A DNA stretch of 15,230 nucleotides. It comes from Clostridia bacterium (GTDB lineage: Bacteria > Bacillota > Clostridia > Christensenellales > Borkfalkiaceae). A program made the translations under genes and the position numbers. How positions within the stretch are numbered: position 1 is the stretch's first letter; every line of letters begins with the position of its first letter. The stretch covers positions 1-15,230 of the forward strand of contig JAFVXN010000028.1 in NCBI GenBank assembly GCA_017501125.1. The letters are read 5' to 3'. The notes under the pieces are model-generated. The model made no database searches. It was not told where the DNA came from and saw nothing but the letters and a program-made list of their open reading frames with translations. Positions 6,946-13,297 of the stretch are shown here, in pieces.

Positions 6946-6974
6946 ATTATATTTTCCCATAATAATGGAAAAAA
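6946..6974 (-). promoter_or_regulatory. Probable promoter of the XRE gene
   Basis: Minus strand -10 TATAAT (6946-6951); the -35 position 17 bp upstream (6969-6974) reads TTTTTT, a poor match. The spacer is filled by operator 1. Confidence 0.5.
6954..6971. promoter_or_regulatory. Operator 1 of the XRE repressor
   Basis: TTCCCATAATAATGGAAA, a near two-fold symmetric site. It matches the reverse complement of operator 2 at 16 of 18 bases. Centres are 29 bp apart, roughly three helical turns. Assignment to the adjacent XRE protein is inferred from position. Confidence 0.7.
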
Positions 6975-6977
6975 TAC

Positions 6978-7006
6978 TTGACTTTCCAGTATAATGGGAA
7001 TATAAT
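6978..7006 (+). promoter_or_regulatory. Promoter of the zinc-ribbon membrane genes
   Basis: -35 TTGACT (6978-6983), 17-bp spacer, perfect -10 TATAAT (7001-7006). Start predicted near 7013. The entire spacer is operator 2, so repressor binding would exclude RNA polymerase. Confidence 0.85.
6983..7000. promoter_or_regulatory. Operator 2 of the XRE repressor
   Basis: TTTCCAGTATAATGGGAA, inverted relative to operator 1, sits exactly between the -35 and -10 boxes of the plus-strand promoter. Confidence 0.7.
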
Positions 7007-7010
7007 AAAA

Positions 7011-7117
7011 GGGCAAAGCCGCGAAAGACGGGTTGATTGACGAAAGGCAATCAAGCGGACGCCTAATAGTGACGCTGAGTCTTGCGTGAAAATGACGACG
7101 ATATAAAAGGAGAAAAA
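7011..7117 (+). promoter_or_regulatory. Structured 5' leader of the zinc-ribbon operon
   Basis: About 105 nt between the predicted start and the ATG, with no good ORF. A stacked fold begins at the 5' end: GGGC (7011-7014) with GCCT (7061-7064), one G-U pair; CCGC (7019-7022) with GCGG (7055-7058); and a perfect 7-bp hairpin TTGATTG (7033-7039) with CAATCAA (7048-7054), loop ACGAAAGG. GAAAGACGGG (7023-7032) is left single stranded inside. A small hairpin ACGC/GCGT follows at 7072-7087. Elements such as GGGCAAA and CGAAAG recall the c-di-GMP-I riboswitch, but its conserved second half is missing. Could be a riboswitch-like element or only a stabilising leader. Confidence 0.45.
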
Positions 7118-7660
7118 ATGCTGATACAATGCCCCAAGTGCGGAAAACCCGTCAGCGACCAAGCGGAAGAGTGTATCCATTGCAAGTATCAACTCAACGC
7201 CCTCGCGCCTAAAACGGACGTTGCACAAGAAGAAAAAAGCACGCAACCGCTCGTTGATTACGACGGCTTGTCACTGAAAGAAAAACGCGCCGTAATCGAC
7301 AGGTTTTGCACGGAATATCCAGAACATTTTACGGCGATCCATAGAGACAGGATTGCGTGGACTGGCATGTTGGTTGCCTTTCTTCTTTTTCTTCCTGCGG
7401 CGATCATGCTGATTTGTATTTTTAGCGGATTCCTTGCGGAGTATTGGCGACTTTCTTTCTTGTTAAAGGTGGGCTTGATTTTTGTAATGGCGGTATCGCT
7501 AATTTTACTTATTGTGTTTGGAGTGTTGGTAGGGCGAAATAAAACGAAAGCTGAAGAAGCATACGCTTGCTTTATGCAATGGGGCAAAACACAAAATATG
7601 GTTAACGTGTCGCCCCCCATATATGCTGATTTAAAGGAAAAGAAGAACAAAGGAGCATAG
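7118..7660 (+). CDS. Zinc-ribbon membrane protein 1
   Basis: 180 residues, function unknown. An N-terminal zinc ribbon has C5-x2-C8 (CPKCG) and C19-x2-C22 (CIHC), followed by a soluble linker with a short helical segment at about 51-75. Two membrane helices lie at about 81-105 and 115-139, and a cytoplasmic-looking tail ends KEKKNKGA. No signal peptide, so the ribbon probably faces the cytoplasm. ATG 7118 is preceded by AAAAGGAG six bases away. It is the first gene after the XRE-controlled promoter and has lower G+C by eye than the metG operon, consistent with an accessory origin. Zinc-ribbon plus membrane proteins are common and uncharacterised in Bacillota. Confidence 0.8.
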   Translation: MLIQCPKCGKPVSDQAEECIHCKYQLNALAPKTDVAQEEKSTQPLVDYDGLSLKEKRAVIDRFCTEYPEHFTAIHRDRIAWTGMLVAFLLFLPAAIMLICIFSGFLAEYWRLSFLLKVGLIFVMAVSLILLIVFGVLVGRNKTKAEEAYACFMQWGKTQNMVNVSPPIYADLKEKKNKGA

Positions 7661-7662
7661 AA

Positions 7663-8565
7663 ATGTTAACGTATTGCCCGAAATACGGCGGAAGAACCGC
7701 TTTACTGAATAACACTTGCGAACATTGCGGTTGCAAGGTGAAGACGTGTAGCGAGTGCGGAAATATCGTAGAAGAAAGTTGCGAAACCTGTACCTATTGC
7801 GGTCTTTCGTTTGCCAAAATGGCGGAAATAAAAGCGGTCGAAGCAAAGGAAGCAGATTTGGCAAAGAACAAAAAGGACGTCGCCGAGTTGGCAAAATATA
7901 TAAAATCCTGTAAAAGCCCCGGAAAAATAGTTGAGTTTATTGTAGGGATAATTGATTTGATTCCTATTATAGTGGCGTGTTTATTTAATTTCAATAAACC
8001 GACTTTAGCGTCTGCTATGTCTACGGCGATAAAAGTGTCGTTTATTATGACGATTTTTACTTGTCAAATTCCTCTTTTGGTAAAGGGGTTGTGTGATATT
8101 GCGTTGTATGATAAATTAAGGAAAAAAGCGGTGGAAATCAACTTTGACCGAAATATGTATTTAATGAATTTGCCTTTTGGTCAAGACGGCAAGATTGTAT
8201 TCGATTCGGCGATTGCGGATAAGGATATGCAAATCCAACTTATAGATGCGTTCCGCACGGAAAGCGATTCATCGCCCAAGAAAAGGAAGGTTGCAGGGCT
8301 TATAGTAGATATGTGTTTGGCGCCGATTATTTTTCTGTTTTTGTTTTTAGGATTCACGCCCATTGCGGATAATCTCTTATATTTAGTAGCGATGGGGAGT
8401 AAGGATTTCGTTGCTTATATGACGGCTCTTTTTAATTTCAATTTGTTTATGATTATTTTCTTGCTTGCAATAGCGATAGCGCTTGTATTGGGGTTGATTT
8501 TTGCGATAGTGATTAAGAATCAAAAGATTGACGAGTGGGTAAAGCAGTATCAAGCGGAGAATTAA
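7663..8565 (+). CDS. Zinc-ribbon membrane protein 2
   Basis: 300 residues, function unknown. Two ribbons are at the N-terminus. The first has C5, C19 and C22, but the expected second Cys of CPxC is Tyr8, so it probably cannot hold zinc normally. The second has C29, C32, C43 and C46, with an extra C40. A charged helical stretch follows at about 52-83, then about four membrane helices (near 92-110, 120-142, 212-232, 258-285), with a soluble loop at about 147-208 between the second and third. It starts two bases after the upstream stop, with AAGGAG at the end of that gene. Codon use is A/T-rich. Likely a complex partner of protein 1, since both share the same architecture and promoter; that is inference. 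Confidence 0.8.
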   Translation: MLTYCPKYGGRTALLNNTCEHCGCKVKTCSECGNIVEESCETCTYCGLSFAKMAEIKAVEAKEADLAKNKKDVAELAKYIKSCKSPGKIVEFIVGIIDLIPIIVACLFNFNKPTLASAMSTAIKVSFIMTIFTCQIPLLVKGLCDIALYDKLRKKAVEINFDRNMYLMNLPFGQDGKIVFDSAIADKDMQIQLIDAFRTESDSSPKKRKVAGLIVDMCLAPIIFLFLFLGFTPIADNLLYLVAMGSKDFVAYMTALFNFNLFMIIFLLAIAIALVLGLIFAIVIKNQKIDEWVKQYQAEN

Positions 8566-8603
8566 AAAACACGAAAGGGTGGGACAAAAGTCCCACCCTT
8601 TCG
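8566..8603 (-). terminator. Terminator between convergent zinc-ribbon and PAP2 genes
   Basis: A perfect 14-bp stem (8572-8585 with 8590-8603), four-base loop. On the minus strand it is followed by TGTTTTTTAATT, a good tail for the PAP2 gene. On the plus strand no T-run follows, so termination of the zinc-ribbon operon would be weaker. Confidence 0.85.
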
Positions 8604-8620
8604 TATCGTAAAATCGTGGC

Positions 8621-9151
8621 TTATATAAAAAGCAAAGGGAGAAAGAAAGCGGCTACGCCGAAAGTGGCGCCGATGAGGGCGCCGCCGATTAAATCGGTGG
8701 GGTAATGGAATCCGCAAAGGAAGCGGACGTAGGCAAGAAGTGCGCCTAACGCGAGGACGGGAAGTCCCAGCCACAACGCTACCGAACAAAGCGTGACGCC
8801 GATGACGAAGGCGCACGCCGTATGTCGCGAAGGAAAGGAGTTGCTTTTGCGCTCCTTTTTGACGAGGGGCGTAATGCCACCGCCCTCTTCCTCGTAAGGT
8901 CGTTTTCTAGGGATTGCCATACGGAGCAAAGTGACGACGATAACGGCTACGGCAGGAGGGAGTAAAAGGGAAAATAGGGTGGGCAGGGGTGAGCCGAATA
9001 CGCCAAAGGCGGCGATAATCAGTCCCGCAAGATAGATTGCCGCGACGGCTATGGTCAGCACTTTGTAGGTGATAGATAGCACCTTGGCTGGATTTTTTAG
9101 ACGTTTTAGGAACGCCGTTTGTTTTTCGTAAAAGGCAGCGTATTCTTTCAT
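8621..9151 (-). CDS. PAP2-type membrane phosphatase
   Basis: 176 residues. The PAP2 superfamily includes lipid phosphatases and undecaprenyl-pyrophosphate phosphatases that recycle the carrier lipid at the outer face of the membrane. The three motifs are intact: R77-x6-R84-P85, S107-adjacent FPSRH with catalytic H110 (SFPSRH, 105-110), and R143-x5-H149-x3-D153. About five membrane helices are visible. The exact substrate cannot be told. ATG 9149-9151 is the first Met and has no ribosome site; the promoter at 9158-9186 predicts transcription beginning on this very A, so it is likely translated as a leaderless mRNA. It lies downstream of the EF-G paralogue on the same strand but has its own promoter. 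Confidence 0.9.
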   Translation of the reverse strand: MKEYAAFYEKQTAFLKRLKNPAKVLSITYKVLTIAVAAIYLAGLIIAAFGVFGSPLPTLFSLLLPPAVAVIVVTLLRMAIPRKRPYEEEGGGITPLVKKERKSNSFPSRHTACAFVIGVTLCSVALWLGLPVLALGALLAYVRFLCGFHYPTDLIGGALIGATFGVAAFFLPLLFI

Positions 9152-9157
9152 GATTAC

Positions 9158-9186
9158 AGTATAGCATTTTGTCTAGAGCAAGTCAA
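9158..9186 (-). promoter_or_regulatory. Promoter of the PAP2 gene, leaderless start
   Basis: Minus strand -35 TTGACT (9181-9186), 17-bp spacer, -10 TATACT (9158-9163). The -10 ends seven positions before base 9151, which is the A of the ATG. Confidence 0.8.
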
Positions 9187-9190
9187 TAGA

Positions 9191-9215
9191 AAGCCCCCGA
9201 AAAAATCGGGGGCTT
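9191..9215 (-). terminator. Terminator of the EF-G paralogue
   Basis: A 10-bp G/C-rich stem AAGCCCCCGA (9191-9200) with TCGGGGGCTT (9206-9215), loop of five A on the plus strand, 14 bp past the stop. The minus-strand tail TCTATTGACT is T-poor and runs straight into the PAP2 -35 box. Confidence 0.6.
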
Positions 9216-9229
9216 CGTGGCGAAGTGAT

Positions 9230-11287
9230 TTAGCCGTTGGCTTTGGCTTGGACAATCTTTTTAGCGAGGTCGAAAGGAACGTCCTCGTAGCGTAAGAACT
9301 CGCTGATAAATTTGCCGCTGCCTCGCGTAATCGAACGCAATTCCATCGTGTAGGTCAACATTTCGGCGAGGGGGACTTCGGCGTAGACGATGGAAAGATT
9401 CCCTTCGTTGTCCGTGCCCATAATTCTGCCGCGTCGTTTGTTGAGGTCGCCCATAACGTCGCCGAGATAGTCGGCGGGGATGGCGATTTTTACCGAGTGG
9501 ATAGGTTCGAGCAAGACGGGATTTGCATTTTTGACCCCTTCTTTGAAGGCGAGTGCCGCCGCCATTTTGAAGGCTTGTTCGGAGGAGTCGACGTCGTGAT
9601 AACTACCGTCGTACAAGACGGCTTTCAATCCCGTCATGGGATAGCCTGCGAGCGGTCCGTAGGGTAAGCACTCACGCAGCCCCTTTTCCACGGCAGGGAA
9701 GAAATTTTTCGGGACGGCACCGCCGACGACCTCTTCTTCGAAGACGAAATCTTCCTCGCTGGGAGAGAAACGCATTTTGACGTGCCCGTACTGACCGTGG
9801 CCACCCGATTGTTTTTTATGTTTGCCTTCGGCGTCGGCAGAGCCACGCAACGTCTCTTTGTAGGCGATGGAGGGGGTGGAGAGACTAACGTCTACCCCGT
9901 AGCGTGCCTTGACCTTCTTGGCGAGGACTTCGAGGTGAATATCCCCTTGTCCGCCGATGAGCAATTCGCCCGTGCTGGGATCCTTTTCGACGGTGAAGGT
10001 GAGGTCTTCTTCTTTGAGTTTATTGAGCCCAGCAAAGACTTTGTCTTCCTCCCCCTTCTTTTCCGCGGATACTGCCATAAACAGGCTGGGTTTCGGGAAG
10101 CGGATAGGGGTAAAGCGGACTTTGGCGCTAGGGTCGCACAAGGTGTCGCCCGTTGCCGTGTCACTGAGTTTGTTGACGACGCCGATATCCCCCGTCGTCA
10201 AGCAGTCGACGGGCTCCATCTTCTTGCCGCGCATCGCGTAAATTTGCCCGATGCGTTCCTCCGTGCCCTTGTTGGCGTTGTAGACGACGCTACCGCTTCT
10301 AAGGACCCCGCGGAAACTCTTAAGATAGGACAGTTTGCCACTGTACGGGTCGATGACCGTCTTAAAGACTTGTGCTGCAAAAGGCGCGTCTTCTTCCGTC
10401 TTGATATTGACGACTTTGTCGTGGTCGAGATCGTCCGCCAGCGTGTTGGCGCGTTCTGCCGCTTGGGGCATGTACCTGACGATTTCGTTCAAGAGGTTGA
10501 TGACGCCGCGGTTTTGGAGCGCGGAACCAGCCATGACGGGGATAGTGTTGACGGACGCGATACCGAGGCGAATACCACGGATGGTTTCTTCGCGCGTGAG
10601 CGCACCTTCCTCGAAATATTTATCGAGCAAGACTTCGTCGTTCTCCGCCGCCGTCTCCATTAGGCTGTTTTTCATCTCTTCGACTTGCGCTTTCAGCGCG
10701 TCGGGGATAGCGATTTCTTGCGGGCCGCCTTCCTTGAAAAGATAGGCGCGTTCTTGCAAGGCGTTGATACAGCCCTGCATTTTGTCCCCTTCCATAATAG
10801 GGATTTGAATGGGTGCAAGTTTAGCGGGATATTTCTCTTTGAGGGCGTGGATAGTGCCGAGGTAATCGGCGTTTTCCTTGTCCATACCATTGATAAAGAT
10901 AATCAAAGGTTTGCCGAGTTTTAAGCACCAGTCGACGACGCTTTCCGCGCCGATAGGGATGGTGCCGTTCGCACCGATGACGAGCAGGGCACCGCCTGCC
11001 GCGCGCAACCCTTCGTGCCGTTCCCCTTCAAAATCGTAATAGCCTGGTAAATCTAACAAATTGACCTTGACGCCTTCCCAGTTGAGATGTGCGTAAGAGG
11101 TGTAGATAGACATTTGTTTTGCGCGTTCGAGGTCGTCGTAGTCGCTGACGGTATTGCCGTCGGGGACTTTGCCCTGTCTGTCGATAGCGCCTGCGGCGTA
11201 CAGCATCGCCTCAAAGAGGGTGGTTTTTCCCTCGCCGCTGTGGCCGACGATGGCAATGTTGCGGATGTTTTCGCTGGAAATACTCAT
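9230..11287 (-). CDS. Elongation factor G paralogue (EF-G-like GTPase)
   Basis: 685 residues with the full five-domain EF-G layout. The P-loop is GHSGEGKT (15-22) rather than the AHIDAGKT of housekeeping EF-G, which marks the EF-G-like/EF-G2 group. Switch II reads DLPGYY (79-84): Tyr83 stands where canonical EF-G has the catalytic His of DTPGH. G4 is NGMDKE instead of NKMD, and switch I lacks the usual RGITI. The domain IV tip GGHGQYGHV is well kept, so ribosome binding is plausible. Known EF-G2 proteins bind GTP but some lack ribosome-stimulated hydrolysis; their role is unsettled. A strong AGGAGG lies eight bases before the ATG. It stands alone with its own promoter and terminator. It is unlikely to be the organism's only EF-G. 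Confidence 0.92.
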   Translation of the reverse strand: MSISSENIRNIAIVGHSGEGKTTLFEAMLYAAGAIDRQGKVPDGNTVSDYDDLERAKQMSIYTSYAHLNWEGVKVNLLDLPGYYDFEGERHEGLRAAGGALLVIGANGTIPIGAESVVDWCLKLGKPLIIFINGMDKENADYLGTIHALKEKYPAKLAPIQIPIMEGDKMQGCINALQERAYLFKEGGPQEIAIPDALKAQVEEMKNSLMETAAENDEVLLDKYFEEGALTREETIRGIRLGIASVNTIPVMAGSALQNRGVINLLNEIVRYMPQAAERANTLADDLDHDKVVNIKTEEDAPFAAQVFKTVIDPYSGKLSYLKSFRGVLRSGSVVYNANKGTEERIGQIYAMRGKKMEPVDCLTTGDIGVVNKLSDTATGDTLCDPSAKVRFTPIRFPKPSLFMAVSAEKKGEEDKVFAGLNKLKEEDLTFTVEKDPSTGELLIGGQGDIHLEVLAKKVKARYGVDVSLSTPSIAYKETLRGSADAEGKHKKQSGGHGQYGHVKMRFSPSEEDFVFEEEVVGGAVPKNFFPAVEKGLRECLPYGPLAGYPMTGLKAVLYDGSYHDVDSSEQAFKMAAALAFKEGVKNANPVLLEPIHSVKIAIPADYLGDVMGDLNKRRGRIMGTDNEGNLSIVYAEVPLAEMLTYTMELRSITRGSGKFISEFLRYEDVPFDLAKKIVQAKANG

Positions 11288-11306
11288 ACAAATTCCTCCT
11301 TATCCT

Positions 11307-11332
11307 CAACGCGTGCAGTTAACGCGGCGTTG
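11307..11332 (-). promoter_or_regulatory. Leader hairpin of the EF-G paralogue
   Basis: CAACGC and GCGTTG (11307-11312, 11327-11332) pair in the roughly 48-nt leader, just upstream of the AGGAGG ribosome site. The position is similar to the metG leader hairpin. Function unknown. Confidence 0.4.
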
Positions 11333-11341
11333 ATTATACCT

Positions 11342-11370
11342 ATTATATTATATTTTGTCATCTATTTCAA
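11342..11370 (-). promoter_or_regulatory. Promoter of the EF-G paralogue
   Basis: Minus strand -35 TTGAAA (11365-11370), 17-bp spacer, perfect -10 TATAAT (11342-11347). Two further TATAAT-like sequences overlap or follow, so the start may be heterogeneous. Confidence 0.8.
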
Positions 11371-11432
11371 GGGGGTTTTTGAATTTTTTTATTGCTTTGG
11401 GATGAAGAGGGGTAGAGAAAGGCTTTTCTACG

Positions 11433-11461
11433 TTGACAAAAGCAAAAAAATGGGGTATAAT
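11433..11461 (+). promoter_or_regulatory. Consensus promoter of the cysteine desulfurase gene
   Basis: Perfect -35 TTGACA (11433-11438), 17-bp spacer, perfect -10 TATAAT (11456-11461). This is the strongest promoter in the window by sequence. Confidence 0.92.
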
Positions 11462-11489
11462 GCAAGGGAAAAAACCAAGGAGAAAAGGC

Positions 11490-12623
11490 ATGCAGAGAAA
11501 GGTTATCTATCTCGATCACGCGGCGACGACACCGCTTTGTAAAGAGGCATTGGACAAGATGACCCCTTATTTTTGCGATTGTTTCGGGAACGCCGATTCT
11601 CCGCACGGGATAGGCAGAAAAGCGATGATAGCCGTCGACGCCGCAAGAGACGAAATCGCGGCGCTTATCGGTGCTAGTCCCAAAGAAATATATTTTACCT
11701 CGGGCGGTACGGAGGCGGATAACTGGGCGCTCGTCGGTGGTGCGCTCGCCCAAAAAGGCAAGCGTGTCATCATCTCCGCTATCGAGCATCACGCGGTCCT
11801 GGCGGCGGCGGACAAATTGCGGGATATGGGCGTAAAAGTGGACGTTTTGCCTGTAAACGATAGGGGCAGGGTAGAGTTGAGCGCCTTAGAAGAGGCGTTG
11901 GATGCGGACGTGGGGCTGGTGTGCGTGATGTCTGCGAACAACGAAACGGGCGTGATTCAGCCGATTGAGGAGATAGCCTCGCTGTGCAAAGAACGCGGCT
12001 GCCTTTTCTTTACGGACGCGGTGCAGGCGATGCCCTACCTCAACATCGACGTCAAGGCGTTGGGCGTGGATATGCTCTCCTTTTCGGCGCATAAGTTTTA
12101 CGGGCCCAAGGGGATAGGTGCGCTGTATATCAAAAGCGGCGTGAAGATTGAAAAATTCGTCTGCGGTGGCGAGCAGGAGCGCGGTATGCGAGGCGGCACG
12201 GTCAACGTGCCCGCGGTGGTCGGTTTTGCGACGGCGCTGAAAAAGACGGTGGCGGAGCGTGCGGAAAGGGCGACGCATTTGACCAAATTGCGCACGGCGT
12301 TTTTAAGGCAGTTGGAAGGGCTGGACGGCGTGAGCGTCAACGGCGAGGAAGGCTTGCCTGCGGTGTTGAATTTGCGCTTTGAAGGGGTGGAGAACGATAC
12401 CCTCTTGTACGCGATGGATTTGGAAGGAATTGCAATGGCGGCGGGGTCCGCTTGTGCCAGCGCGTCGGTGAAACCCAGCCACGTGTTGACGGCGATGGGG
12501 CTGAGTGAAAAGCAGGCGAGAGGGAGCGTGCGTATCAGTTTTGGCAAAGACAATACGGAAGAGGACGTGATTTTCGCGGCGAAGGCGTTGCGTGCCCAGG
12601 TGGAAAAGCAGCGCAAGATGTAG
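11490..12623 (+). CDS. Class I cysteine desulfurase (NifS/IscS type)
   Basis: 377 residues. This PLP enzyme removes sulfur from L-cysteine as an enzyme-bound persulfide plus alanine, feeding Fe-S cluster assembly or tRNA thiolation. Visible parts: LDHAATTP N-terminus, His101 over the PLP ring (EHH, 99-101), SANNETG (148-154), D176 and Q179 (TDAVQ), PLP lysine K202 in SAHKFYGPKG, RGGTVNVP, and catalytic C322 in GSACASASVKPSHVL. The start ATG 11490 has AAGGAG seven bases upstream; longer in-frame starts would lie inside the promoter. No IscU-type scaffold or MnmA/ThiI gene follows in the window, so whether it serves Fe-S assembly or tRNA modification is open. A ferredoxin gene follows under a separate promoter. 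Confidence 0.94.
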   Translation: MQRKVIYLDHAATTPLCKEALDKMTPYFCDCFGNADSPHGIGRKAMIAVDAARDEIAALIGASPKEIYFTSGGTEADNWALVGGALAQKGKRVIISAIEHHAVLAAADKLRDMGVKVDVLPVNDRGRVELSALEEALDADVGLVCVMSANNETGVIQPIEEIASLCKERGCLFFTDAVQAMPYLNIDVKALGVDMLSFSAHKFYGPKGIGALYIKSGVKIEKFVCGGEQERGMRGGTVNVPAVVGFATALKKTVAERAERATHLTKLRTAFLRQLEGLDGVSVNGEEGLPAVLNLRFEGVENDTLLYAMDLEGIAMAAGSACASASVKPSHVLTAMGLSEKQARGSVRISFGKDNTEEDVIFAAKALRAQVEKQRKM

Positions 12624-12635
12624 ATGCGGCGCGAT

Positions 12636-12670
12636 ACGAAAAAGTTTTCAAAAAAGAGAAAGTTTTTCGT
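12636..12670 (+). terminator. A/T-rich hairpin after the cysteine desulfurase, weak terminator
   Basis: ACGAAAAA (12636-12643) pairs with TTTTTCGT (12663-12670), with a partly paired interior. There is no T-run after it, so termination is uncertain. Confidence 0.35.
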
Positions 12671-12679
12671 GATTTCGCC

Positions 12680-12708
12680 TTTACTAATCGAAAAAAATAT
12701 GCTATAAT
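12680..12708 (+). promoter_or_regulatory. Promoter of the ferredoxin gene
   Basis: -35 TTTACT (12680-12685), 17-bp spacer, perfect -10 TATAAT (12703-12708). Confidence 0.85.
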
Positions 12709-12740
12709 AGCGAAGGAAACAAAAAATCGGAGGTATCATC

Positions 12741-12911
12741 ATGGCACATATCATCACGGACGAATGCTTATCTTGCGGCGCATGCGCGGACACCTGTCCC
12801 GTTAGCGCAATCACGGAAGGGGCTGACAAATACGTTATCGACCCCGACGTATGCGTAGATTGCGGTGCTTGCGAAGACGGTTGCCCCGTCGGCGCTATCA
12901 AAGCGGAATAA
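12741..12911 (+). CDS. 2[4Fe-4S] ferredoxin
   Basis: 56 residues, the classic clostridial ferredoxin size. Two pseudo-symmetric halves each carry C-x2-C-x2-C-x3-C-P: C9, C12, C15, C19 and C38, C41, C44, C48. The first three Cys of each half plus the last Cys of the other hold the two clusters. It is a soluble low-potential electron carrier for anaerobic redox enzymes, and could also supply electrons to radical SAM proteins. Start ATG 12741 has GGAGG eight bases upstream. It is transcribed alone from 12680-12708 to the terminator at 12923-12949, so probably abundant. The short Ala-Glu ending and acidic composition (Asp/Glu-rich) are typical. Confidence 0.96.
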   Translation: MAHIITDECLSCGACADTCPVSAITEGADKYVIDPDVCVDCGACEDGCPVGAIKAE

Positions 12912-12922
12912 TAAAAGCAATA

Positions 12923-12949
12923 AAAAAGACGGGCGATCCCCGTCTTTTT
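12923..12949 (+). terminator. Terminator of the ferredoxin gene
   Basis: Stem AAAAAGACGGG (12923-12933) with CCCGTCTTTTT (12939-12949), five-base loop. The flanking A- and T-runs make it a strong, potentially bidirectional terminator. Confidence 0.92.
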
Positions 12950-12966
12950 GCTTAGAAGAGGACTGA

Positions 12967-13179
12967 ATGGACGATTTATACAAAGAGGCGTTGAAAATCA
13001 CAGTGGAGGAGCAAAAAGTTTCTTTTGCGCAGTTGCAACGAAAACTGTCGATAGGTTTTTGTAAGGCAGGAGAGTTGCTAGAAAAAATGGTCGAGGACGG
13101 CTATATCAGCGAAGTGGGTATGAAAGGTAAAGTTCTCATAAACCAAGCGCAATTAGACGAGATTTTAAGTAAAAATTAA
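12967..13179 (+). CDS. Free-standing FtsK gamma-type winged-helix protein
   Basis: 70 residues, almost exactly one FtsK gamma domain and nothing else. In FtsK/SpoIIIE this C-terminal winged helix reads polar DNA sequences (KOPS/SRS) to orient chromosome pumping. The pattern L-Y-x-E-A at the start, then S-F-x-x-L-Q-R-K-L-x-I-G-F, then a recognition helix and E-D-G-Y-I-S follows E. coli FtsK gamma closely. As I recall them, the KOPS-contacting residues of E. coli are N1296, R1300 and E1303; here they align with C32, E36 and E39, so two of three are changed. No motor domain is present and there is no sign of a broken larger gene, since a terminator and intergenic DNA precede it. ATG 12967 follows AGAGGA. 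A terminator follows directly. It may be a small DNA-binding regulator built from the gamma fold. Confidence 0.8.
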   Translation: MDDLYKEALKITVEEQKVSFAQLQRKLSIGFCKAGELLEKMVEDGYISEVGMKGKVLINQAQLDEILSKN

Positions 13180-13181
13180 AG

Positions 13182-13206
13182 AACTGCCCAATAGGGCAGT
13201 TTTTTT
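13182..13206 (+). terminator. Terminator of the FtsK-gamma-like gene
   Basis: AACTGCCC (13182-13189), loop AATA, GGGCAGTT (13194-13201), then a T-run to 13206, starting three bases after the stop. Confidence 0.92.
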
Positions 13207-13210
13207 ATGC

Positions 13211-13246
13211 AAAAAAAGAAGCCTTCCAACGGGGGCGAAGGAAGGC
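13211..13246 (-). terminator. Terminator of the small minus-strand gene
   Basis: On the minus strand GCCTTCC (13240-13246), 12-base loop, GGAAGGC (13221-13227), then TTCTTTTTTT (13211-13220). It lies 50 bp past the stop of the 62-residue ORF. Confidence 0.8.
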
Positions 13247-13297
13247 GGCGCGTTGTCGAGATGTCCTCGGCGCGCGTTAGTGGCGCAACGGCGTCAC

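Noticed and set aside
6945..7016. N-terminal extension of the XRE protein starting at 7016
   Set aside because: The added residues are encoded by the promoter and operator DNA and match nothing in XRE proteins.
7011..7064. Calling the leader a c-di-GMP-I riboswitch
   Set aside because: GGGCAAA and CGAAAG are present, but the GACGCAAAGCC segment and the second tetraloop-receptor arm are missing.
8284..8301. PKKRKV, resembling the SV40 nuclear localisation signal, in zinc-ribbon protein 2
   Set aside because: Short basic run just before a membrane helix in a bacterial protein; it is explained by the positive-inside rule and coincidence.
9782..10663. 293-codon plus-strand ORF across the EF-G paralogue
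   Set aside because: Antisense shadow of a conserved gene.
11433..11489. Upstream start for the cysteine desulfurase at 11433
   Set aside because: It begins on the -35 box; ATG 11490 has the correct ribosome site and family N-terminus.
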